Under the pieces are notes generated by a model that worked only from the letters and a program-made list of their open reading frames with translations, was not told where the DNA came from and searched no databases. A stretch of 64,000 nt of DNA from the NCBI GenBank assembly GCA_950295325.1, contig OX485806.1:24676001-24740000 (forward strand). Direction: 5' to 3'. Below, one piece after another: positions 33,889-42,659 of this stretch. A program made the position numbers and the translations under genes. How positions within the stretch are numbered: position 1 is the first letter of the stretch; each line of letters starts with the position of its first letter. The stretch comes from Polytrichum commune. Taxonomy: Eukaryota; Streptophyta; Polytrichopsida; Polytrichales; Polytrichaceae.

Positions 33889-34608
33889 ATGATGAAACCG
33901 TTCATAATATTTGACCTCAATGGGGTGCTTTGTCAATCCAAACATATCTCGAATACTGCGTCCAAGGGGCCCTTCCGTAGTCCACAAGACATGGATTACG
34001 GCGGACATTTCGATACTCTCATAAATAAGAAGGTTGTACGTGCCCGCCCCGGTTTGAGGAGCTTCCTTCGTGAGGTCCTTGGCTTCGCCCATGTCATCAT
34101 CTGGAGCTCTATGCTCATGGACAACACGAAGGCCATCGTCGGTTTCCTTTTCCGAGAACTCGCAATGCCATGCTTGCTTCTCGATCAAGAACACTGCGAT
34201 GACCTCTATGACCGTAGTGGCAATATTGTACCCAAGGTCGGAGGAGGTCGTGGGCCTCAATTCTTAAAGGTCCTGAGGAAGAACCTCTGGGTGGGCGTCC
34301 CTATGTTGGAGGGGGTTCCCCACGGTTGTTGGCCCACCCCGGATAAGACACTCCTCATTGACGACAGCCCGGCAAAGAGTATTCTCAATCCCCCGGGCAA
34401 TTGCATATTCCCGGATCCTTGGGAAAGCGATAGAAATGACAACTTTCTAGAGAGTGAACTAGGACCCTACATTAGGAGGCTTGCCTATCACCCCGGAAGT
34501 GTCCCGGATTTTGTGCTCTCCAACCCAATTGGCAATAGGCCTCTAGGCCCACAAGATGAGGAATTTAGGAGATTGTACGGCTACGCTAGACTCAATAAAT
34601 TAATATGA
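33889..34608 (+). CDS. HAD-family phosphatase, NIF/FCP1-like
   Basis: A single open frame of 239 residues. Motif I is FIIFDLNGVLC (nucleophile Asp9 present, Asn in place of the second Asp). Then come VRARPGLRSFLREV and motif II in VIIWSSM, a middle block LLDQEHCDDLYD, and the final motif LLIDDSPAKS with the acidic pair, then FPDPWESD and LGPYIRRL. This order is that of NLI-interacting-factor (FCP1/SCP-like) phosphatases. The Asn at the general acid/base position would be expected to weaken catalysis; Asn variants are known in plant relatives. The start was taken at the first ATG of the frame. The frame is open back to a good acceptor at 33841, so an upstream exon is possible. Its place 370 bp after the ParB/methyltransferase-like gene, same strand, suggests it belongs to the same element. 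The substrate is unknown; DNA ends or protein phosphates are both possible. Confidence 0.82.
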   Translation: MMKPFIIFDLNGVLCQSKHISNTASKGPFRSPQDMDYGGHFDTLINKKVVRARPGLRSFLREVLGFAHVIIWSSMLMDNTKAIVGFLFRELAMPCLLLDQEHCDDLYDRSGNIVPKVGGGRGPQFLKVLRKNLWVGVPMLEGVPHGCWPTPDKTLLIDDSPAKSILNPPGNCIFPDPWESDRNDNFLESELGPYIRRLAYHPGSVPDFVLSNPIGNRPLGPQDEEFRRLYGYARLNKLI

Positions 34609-34736
34609 AAACTTTGATGATTTTGGGTTTGTACTTGGACTCTCCATGTAAATATCTAACATTTCTCCCCTTATCTTTGTAATGTATTTTTGTGTCTTAG
34701 TTGCCTCACCAAGCACCCAAAAGTGTCGTCAATGGC

Positions 34737-35597
34737 ATGTCTGCATCTCAGGCAGACACCGGCTCCCCTTCCCTTGGTATGAGCGACGTTGCAATGCCTT
34801 CACTATTCCAATATTTGGCCGTCGATGCTGCCTCTGCTGTTGATTACTCCAAAGACTCCGGGTTTGAAGACGGAGTCGTGGATAGCCCTCCTGCAAAGGT
34901 TGCAAAACTCAATTACTCTCCAAGTCCATCTCCATCTCCCCTCCGCAGTGAGAAGCACGTCCGTAACCCACGGTCGACCAGACGCCTTTGCATGGATGAA
35001 CCCCAAATTGATGTCCCGGCGTTTGCGAACGTCCCTCTCGGGCTTGTATCTACACCCGTCGATGTCCCAAAAGCTCTAACCAGCGCCCCAAAGGCGAAGG
35101 TGCCCAACTATTGGCATTCTCAAGTTTTTCCTTGATGATTTCCGTGTATTAGTGCATTTCAACTTCTTGGGTTTTTCGGACTTCCATCCGTAACTTGTAA
35201 CCACTTATACTAACCCACTTCATTATATATATTTATGGTCATTGTTCAGACCCCAATGTACACGAATGTGGGCCGGGCATCATCGACTTCGTCATTGGAT
35301 AGGCGAACACTGAAGACAGCTTCTTGCGAGTCTGATCGTTGTTTGGCCCTACGGAAGAGTGCAAGACGTTCGGTTTCCCAAACGCATTCGTATTCCACTT
35401 ATTCGGAAGGGGGTCGGCAAATATGGGCAAATGGCGCATATTCGGGGTCAACAAATAAACAAGGTTACAGCCGCGGACCCGAGATCTTTAGAGCCATGGA
35501 GGCCATGAAAGCAAAGGAACGTGAAACGGCCGTAAATGCTAATAATAGTATTGCAAAAGCAAAAGTAGTGAGTCGTAATCATGATCCGAACGTATAG
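34737..35597 (+). CDS. Small Ser/Pro-rich protein, hypothetical
   Basis: Two open segments, 34737-35099 and 35250-35597, join in phase 0 with a GT donor (AAG/GTGCCC) and a TTCAG acceptor to about 236 residues. The first part is Ser/Ala/acidic with SPPAKVAKLNYSPSPSPSP and PRSTRRLC. The second is Ser/Arg/Lys-rich with SARRSVSQTHSYSTYS and ends near KAKVVSRNHDPNV. I recognise no domain; composition suggests a disordered, phosphorylatable protein, perhaps nuclear. The frame is open upstream to a possible acceptor at 34700, so an earlier exon is possible. It is the last gene of the rightward set, and the intron has a decayed palindrome (about 35172-35195). Confidence 0.5.
35172..35195. repeat. Decayed palindrome copy
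   Basis: TTTTTCGGACTTCCATCCGTAA keeps both half-site cores (CGGA and TCCG) but the arms no longer fully match. It is the rightmost copy seen; a half-site (CACGTCCGTAAC) also lies at about 34957. Confidence 0.5.
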
Positions 35598-35640
35598 GCT
35601 ATATTAACATACATGTAGTTGTGGAATTATGTTTCTAGGA

Positions 35641-37619
35641 CTTTCGCCTAATATTGGATATTCCACTTGCATTTTGTACTTCAACCCCTATTCAATAAAT
35701 ATGATATTGATTTTCCATATGCAAATGTTTTCATATATCCCATTTTCTTATTGTTAATGTGTAGTTCCATGCATTTGAGTCTCTTATTTGTTTCCAAAAT
35801 TGGGAACATAGCATATTTTTAGTGTTTTTATTCCTATAAATGTGAAAGCCACGTCCTTAAATAGTCTCAAAATTAACAAAAAGTCTCCAAATAACGAATA
35901 TAGTGTTGGTATCTAAGGATTAGCCATGGCCTCAACACATACTTTTTAAGTATTACCAACCTTAAGTTGAAGATCCTTGGCTCAAGGAAGTTACGCTCTA
36001 AACTCCGTAGTATCACACCTGTTGCAATCAGAGTGCACAAGATATTATGGAGTTCCGTATTGTTAACATGGATGTGTGATCCATAGTGTGATGTTGTGTA
36101 GCATGTGACACTATGGAATAACACAAAGTGCAACATTTTAATGATGTGGTGTAGTCCACTCCACTTGACCTTCCCGGGTGATGTGGCATATGCATGCACT
36201 AACATTCAACAAGTAGCATAACAAGAATAAGAATAAGAATAAGAATAAAAAGGTGACACTCCACATATTGACACATGGCGCAATGCAAGGGTGTGAGTTG
36301 ACTTCATTGGTGGTTTGCATTAATGACAAAGTTCATGATATAAGGAAGAGAAATGGGACAATAAGGAGTGAGATTTGAACTACGAACATCCGTTCCCTAG
36401 GGTTTCGAGATATTAGAGAGTGAGTGACATTATGGAGGTTGGTATTGCGGAGTTTAGGGTGCACTTCCCAGATGTATTGGTCCACTTGAAATAGAACAAA
36501 ATGTAGGCCTTGTCACATACCGATTAAAATCACCAACTCCAATAAATATTCATAACGTTTTCCCATGTATCATTATTGAAGCCTTATGCGGCTAGTGGCA
36601 ATGCAAAGCCTCCGCTTCCACCAATCTTAGATGAAGCCGAAAGGATATCTTTCAAGTGAAACAAGTACTTTAGCATGAAAATAGAGGCAATTCTTTCTCA
36701 TCAATTGGTCGGGTTATAGGTTGGAGGAAAACTTGTGAAGCCCCAAAAGTACTTGAACTCCTAGTATCCAAGGAATATAGGGATAGTGTAGCACAGTCTA
36801 CTGAAGAGTTTTAATGCACATATGTTGTGCTAGATAGCAATTCCAATACGAAACCGTAACTGAAATGATGAAATTTTGAGATAGTTCGCCAATCTCCTTG
36901 ATATGAAGTTTTTTACATTCCTTTGAGATAAGGTATTGCTTCGTCAATTAAGTAGATACACTCAAAACCGGGAGTAGTGCAACGTATTGATATTTGTTGT
37001 TTTATTTAAACGCGTTAGTCAAGATAGATAGAAGCTTCAGACCTCTTTTTAAGGCCGGTGTGAATAAAATGTATGTTCGTAATGTGAATGACCTAGTGCC
37101 ATGCGTTAGTCAACACCAAGTAACTATAAGAAATGATGCATAGAAGTTCATGGTTTTAGTCACTTGGAGGCTTGGATCTTCTTACAAATGAAAACATTTG
37201 GTTAAATTGCACCAACATTGAACATAGACTGAATGGTTGGTGTTGTTCAACCAATTGGAGTAGATTGATTGTTGATTGCCCATATATGAGCCTGTCTTTC
37301 CTTTTTAAGATCTTGTCGATTTGTTCAATATATTGGACTCTCTATTAAACGTCTCTTTATGCTTGAGGATCAATCTTCTATAAATACAACGTACAAGAAG
37401 ACATCATGGTTAATTGTTGTGGAAAAATTGCCTCAAATACTTTTACTTTGACAAATTTATTATGATAGATATGCTATTATGCAATGATAAGTATGGAATT
37501 ACCAAGACATAATAACTATTATGTACTTATCGTTGTATGACTTTAACCATGACATGGATTGAAATGAAATTGTTTTCTTAAGTCCTGGAAGCCAAAAGGC
37601 TAATGGGACTAAAAGTAGA
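35641..37619. other. Intergenic region
   Basis: I see no supported gene or structured repeat. A short AATAAG-type run lies at about 36219-36248. Confidence 0.5.
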
Positions 37620-38027
37620 TCATGGTGGTTTCAAACCAATTGAATCCCTAAAGTGATGGAGTGCAGGAGCCTTCATGAGACATAAACTAATTTCAACTTG
37701 ATGGTCCAATCGAAAGAAAGACTCGAGGCTCCCTAACACTACATTCTCAAATAGTGATGGAAACTTATCTCCAATGGGGTTATCTGGGGTACACTCCAAC
37801 ACAAAGTGTGCCTCGTTTTTAATTGTGTTATAAGAGCAAATGTAGCAATCACGAGTATGTTGACATAGCCTTCGAGAGGATTGGAAAAAAGAACTCTCCA
37901 CATCAGTGTTGAATGAGATGGACATGAGACAATAACACTTGGTATGTAACTTAGCTCCGTACGTAAACTTCCCAATTTTACGCTTGAGCCTAAGTCTATG
38001 CCCAAGGTTGAAGTGTCTCTCATTCAT
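37620..38027 (-). pseudogene. C-terminal relic of a LINE reverse transcriptase
   Basis: A 135-codon minus-strand frame carries LHTKCYC, then CYICSYNTIKNEAHFVLEC, that is, C-x2-C-x8-H-x4-C. This matches the zinc-knuckle-like motif at the C-terminus of non-LTR retrotransposon ORF2 proteins, with the usual Arg/Leu-rich stretch before it (HRLRLKRKIGKF). No reverse-transcriptase catalytic motif is seen upstream, so this is a fragment. The sequence beyond 38027 did not show a continuing frame. Confidence 0.5.
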
Positions 38028-38849
38028 GGCAATCTAAGGTTGACGTGACATCAAAGTGACAACCTTTGACCAATGTATGGGGAAAAACTTGGGCCAATTC
38101 AATCGCTATCCTTACTTCTTCAAGACCAATCAAATGTGACTTGGAAATTTCCAGGTATACTTTGTATTCTAACCCATTAAAAAAATAAAAATGTATGAGT
38201 TACTTAAAGTTTGGATTGTGAATCCATATATACAAATAAACTAGCTCATTATCTCTAACAAGAATTTGTCATCTCGATCAACCTTGATATCATCAACAAA
38301 CGAGAATGCCACATACCTATTACCCACTTCATTACACTATTGTTTTTTGGTCAAGGTTTAGTATGCAAGCTCAATGAAACAAGTGTTTGAAGTCCGTTGA
38401 TGCTTGTCAATCAACAGTCATCCTTTTCGAACCATCCGAAATTGGTCGCTAATTATACCCAAAATAAGACATTCTCTTTTCCGCTTGTAATGACTAAAAG
38501 CCCTTTATGTTGGTAATTGGGCATGGTATTGTGTAATAAAGACAACCCCTTGAGAGCCCATTATTTGAGCATGCGGAGTCGTTGGTCATCTACATAACAT
38601 TACTAAACAACTATATGATAGTTTCTTTTCAAAAATAAAATAAAATAATGATTTTAAGACTCTTATAATTTACAGTTACTTGTCAAAAAGTTCACAGAAT
38701 ACAACTTGAGGGCTCCCCATAAACTGGGAATCCTAAAATTAAAGGATGATTCTGGTAATGTGATACTTGGTCCCTCGGAACACAACCAAGGAGTTGTGTA
38801 ACGTTTCACTGAGGTAGATGGGTCGTTATTTTATTCTACTAACCTGCTT

Positions 38850-39210
38850 TTCTTGGCATATGAAACACACAATTAGTACAATGTGGTTAGCAAATCCAAA
38901 TTGGGGCCATAGCCATTTTCCTTGTTAAATTTTGGAGCTCGTATGAATATCTTTTTTAATTTCTAAATTGAAGATTCTCGTGCTCATTAAACGGTCACAT
39001 AGCCCCCCCCCCCCCCTCCTTTACTCTCAATTATGCTGACTATTGAATCCATAATGGTTATCATATTGTGAGCACATGCTCTCTCTTTGAATACCATGTA
39101 TGTTTGGTCTTTGTTATTGCAACCACACCAAACCACACCAAACCACACACCACTCAAATCTAGCTATCCAATGAAGTTAAGTAACCGAATTAGGCACATT
39201 TATCTCAAGT
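38850..39210 (+). repeat. Dispersed repeat Z, copy at 38.9 kb
   Basis: Landmarks in order are GGCATATGAAACACACAATTAG, ...GCAAATCCAAATT.GG.CCATAGCC, TTTTGGAGCTC, GAAGATTCT.GTGCT.ATT, a poly-C run, ATTGAATCC..AATGG, TGAGCACAT, ACCACACACCACTCAAAT and CCGAATTAGGCAC. The same order and strand occur at about 50.67, 51.29, 52.96 and 56.45 kb, with a 3' fragment at 9.25 kb. There is no coding capacity. Confidence 0.75.
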
Positions 39211-40756
39211 GCAAGACCAAAAAAATAATTACAAATGGAGGTGTCATTCGACGATGGTTAGACAAGTGCCAAGTCCTTGGTGGTTGTGTAGATCCTAACA
39301 TCGATGTGCACAATAGATTTGTCATGTTACTTTTATTTGGGTTTATTTTTATTGAAATGCTTGCACTTGAATTGGATTCAACTTCCCGGTCTCCAAGTTT
39401 GATCCACTTCTCACACACATCGGGTGCAAGCGTAATAGGGTCGTGCCTCACTAAAATACTTCTCATCGACTTCTTTGTTTGAGGTATTGGTTAAAGAGTT
39501 TCTTGGTAAGAGAAGTTATGTGGGCCTCATGTGGTCATGTCTCTTCTCAATTGAACATCTATGTTTTAGTGATATATGAAATGTGTTGTAATTTTGATGA
39601 GACGAGACTACCTATGTGCACAAAACAAGCACAAAACATCTTCACCAATTGTATGTGTTGCTAGTGAACATAATTTGGAGGGCATACGCAATTACCCGAG
39701 AGAATGAAAATCCTTGCTCCGACTATTACAACGTTTGCATCTCAAGTTTCAATTTTGAAACTTTGATTAACTTTCTTTGTGATTCACAATTGCTAAGTTG
39801 ACTCTACATGCCAAGTGTTGGAGGAATACTATTTTTATAATGGTCTCCCCTTATGAGGGGGGGGGGGCATAATATGAGTTGTGTGATTTTAGTGTGGTCA
39901 AGGGGATTTTGTTAAACTTCAACAGTGGTTGTTGGTTTGTTTAACCATTCGAGTATGTACACGGTCCTTGAAGTGACACTCCCAAGGTTTTATAATATTA
40001 TAATATTATGTTTATATTTGATTGATTTTGGGTTACTTACCGTTTTTGGAAAATTTTAAGAGAAGGATCCAAGGTTAGCAAATGGGTTGGAAACATGCTT
40101 GTCCTAAAAAATTGAATTATTTTGTGACTCTTATGAATTGTCAAAGTGCATTGCAACAGTGGGTCTGTTGATGTCCACTGGACATTGCTAGATTAAAAGG
40201 TGAAAACCACCTCAAAATCAATCTTATGGCGCTTAAGATTCTTTTATTAAATAACGGTTTTGTTCACCTTTTGTGGAACACTTCTCATATTGCCTCGTTA
40301 AGCAAGTAGATCCTAGATAAAGTGTTGTGATTGGCTAGAGTTGACACTCGTCTTAAACCATTTATTACATCCTTATTAAAATGCCACTACAGTTGGCCAA
40401 AGTGATGATATTTTGTACTTAAAGGCGCATATAAATAACAACTCTTCTTTTTGTCTTACTTAATGCATCGTCGTCTCACTCACTTGTTCACAATTTGAGG
40501 ATGGAATATAGGTGTCGCTTTAAGGTCGGTGTTACTTTTAGGCACACATACCTTATGAGTGAATTGGGATTGACATGTGGATATTTACCTATTGTAACTA
40601 GGGGAAATAGTTTCCAAGGGGTACCAAATCCTAAATACAATCTAGTGCTAATGAGTCAAGTTTTAGATAAGAGACCCCATAACCCAACAAACAAGGAGAT
40701 GTACTCATGTAGCCTCATGTAGCTGCAAGATTCCCACGTACTTTCATGTGATTAAA
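39211..40756. other. Intergenic region
   Basis: No supported gene. A poly-G run lies at about 39858-39867. Short open frames show no recognisable domain. Confidence 0.45.
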
Positions 40757-41356
40757 GGGTTGTTTACATCATGGACCACGAAGTTGTTCCATGTCAAATG
40801 GCCTTTTTCCTATGGTCACACTTCCACTGCCAGTTTTATGAAATATGCAATTATAAAGCCTTTGGGCCCCTCACTAGATGTAAACGGGACGTGGACCAAG
40901 TGAAGTGACCATGCACCCAAAAATGGATGTGCTGGTTCTTTTTAGTATATGCCCAAAAAGGGGATTTTTTGGTTTTTTTTTTCTTCCATGCTTCATCTTC
41001 TCCCCATTTTCCTCTTTGTTCCCCTCTTAACTACATTAATGTTTGCAAAAAAAAAAAACATAAAGATTAAACAATTCTTTTAAATTAACAATATTTAAAC
41101 GAGAATTCCCTACCATGGTCCCATGACTTTTGTAGCGAGAGAGAGCCTCTTTCACCTTTCTTGCACCACAAAACACATTGGGCCATGACAATGGATAATG
41201 TAGGCCCAAAATTAGTCAAATGACCTTTAGCTTCATGGTTACAATGATAATTTTTCCTTGATGTAAACCAGATTGGTCCCAGGACAAGTTCAACGACCAA
41301 TCACATATTTTAGAGGAGCCAGGAACGACTTCGTGGTCCATGATGTAAACAAGCCC
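40757..41356. mobile_element. Harbinger/Tourist-like non-autonomous element, 600 bp
   Basis: The left end GGGTTGTTTACATCATGGAC continues with CACGAAGTTGTTCC. The complement of the right end reads GGGCTTGTTTACATCATGGA with CACGAAGTCGTTCC, so the arms are about 38 bp with two or three mismatches. The flanks are AAA and TAA, an imperfect 3-bp duplication. No coding capacity is seen. Confidence 0.7.
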
Positions 41357-41375
41357 TAAATATCCTCAAGGCCAA

Positions 41376-41746
41376 AACACCACGGGCCTTGGCTTGGTGG
41401 TTAGGCTCATGGCCCCCAATGAGGAGGTTGTGGGTTCTATTCCCCATGCCGGCGTGGTGCTCACCAGCTTAGTCCACCCAACTATGGTGGGGGGTCCTTG
41501 GACCTTGTTGTATGGGTACCTCAAAGCCCTTTGGGGGGATACCATGTCCGGTATCTTCAAGGCACTAGTGGCTAGCTAGGAACTAGTATAGTGTGTCGCT
41601 ATAGTGTCCATCCTCGAAAGGGGAGAGTAGTATTGTCCCAGTGTCCCCTTGTCCAGTGGCCATCGGGTTCACTGGCATTACGAACGGACACTTTATTCAC
41701 GCCGGCCCCTTGCTAAAAAGGGACTGGAGTTTCTCTTTCTTTCCTC
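41376..41746 (+). mobile_element. tRNA-derived SINE
   Basis: The head has pol III promoter boxes at tRNA spacing: an A-box-like TGGCTTGGTGGTTAGGC at about 41391 and a B-box-like GGGTTCTATTCCC about 35 bp later. The body follows with TAGTATTGTCCCAGTGTCC and CGGACACTTTATTCACGCC. The end is pyrimidine-rich (TTTCTCTTTCTTTCC). The B-box has T where most tRNAs have GA (GGTTCGA), as is common in SINEs. The fold is not a full tRNA cloverleaf. Confidence 0.7.
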
Positions 41747-42104
41747 AAGGCCAAGTATTAGGGGTGAATGTTCACAACACTTATCAAGAGGGCATATTGG
41801 GGTAGGGGAGGGTGAAAGCAACAATTAGAACCCGTGATTATCATCTTAAGGTAAGTGGACCCCTAAATCAAGGTCATAGATCTCATAATTAATTTAGTAA
41901 GCTTGATTTGAGATGGATTGGAAAGGGAATAACAAAAAAAATGATTGAATTGAGGTGAACCGAGATATGTTTATTTTGTTTGCATTTGGAATTATAGTAT
42001 TTTTACCTTTTACCATTCGATAAAAAAACCGCACTCGAAGTGGACATGGTTTGCATTTTTGGGGGGTTGCATGTTTTGTAACCTTCTTAGTGACCTACAT
42101 ATAT

Positions 42105-42443
42105 CACTACATGTAGTAGAAAACATGGTAAAAAAGAACCTCAGTCGTTTTCCCATTTTGGTTCTTTTGACCACCCTGATCTGCAGTCACAAACAACTGC
42201 GGATTTGTTTTTTTGGGTTTTACGACTGTAATTTTGAAATTTTGGGGGCTTATAATATACCGCTACATAGGTCTTGAAAATACCTTTCCAACGGTGTATT
42301 ACATGCCCCCATAATTTCAAAATTGCAGTCATAAAACCAAAAAAACAAATGTGCAGTCGCTTGGTGACTGCAGATCATGGTGGTCAAAAGAACCGCAATG
42401 GGAAAACGACTGCGGTTATTTTTTACCATGTTTTCTACTAGTG
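42105..42443. mobile_element. Small CACTA-type (En/Spm) MITE
   Basis: The left end starts CACTA and runs into GTAGAAAACATGGTAAAAAA. The complement of the right end reads CACTAGTAGAAAACATGG and continues in step. The arms pair for over 100 bp (CAGTCGTTTTCCCAT, GGTTCTTTTGACCACC, GATCTGCAGTCAC), so the element nearly folds on itself. It is flanked by TAT on both sides, the 3-bp duplication of CACTA elements. A 6-bp insertion (CATGTA) sits in the left terminus. Confidence 0.85.
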
Positions 42444-42659
42444 TATCCACACGCCCGTTTCCCCGTCTATCTACTAAGGATGCAACCATGTGTAACATCC
42501 ACGAGCCAAACTAAAAGATCGATGAGAACTATGTCAGAGACCTTGATACAAACGTGTTGACATAACATCACTTAGTGGCGTGGACCTCGTAATATAACAA
42601 TGAGATGCTGGGAACTTAGTTTGAATATGATGCATCTCATTGTTACATTATGAGGGCCC

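Larger units (their letters stand above)
19098..35640. mobile_element. Candidate large palindrome-bearing mobile element
   Basis: Two divergent gene sets lie here: a DUF7869-type transposase-like gene leftward, and ParB/methyltransferase-like, HAD phosphatase and small Ser-rich genes rightward. The block is tied together by more than twenty copies, intact to decayed, of one palindrome (half-site TTTACGGACGC plus complement), found by eye from about 19098 to 35195 and not elsewhere in the window. The coordinates given are the outermost signals, not proven ends. I found no terminal inverted repeat or target duplication. It may be one element of about 16.5 kb, or two related elements with AT-rich DNA (about 23.7-27.0 kb) between them. 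Treating it as a single unit is inference. Confidence 0.45.

Noticed and set aside
41376-41450. Functional tRNA gene
   Set aside because: A- and B-box-like signals are present, but the arms do not form a cloverleaf and the body continues as a SINE.
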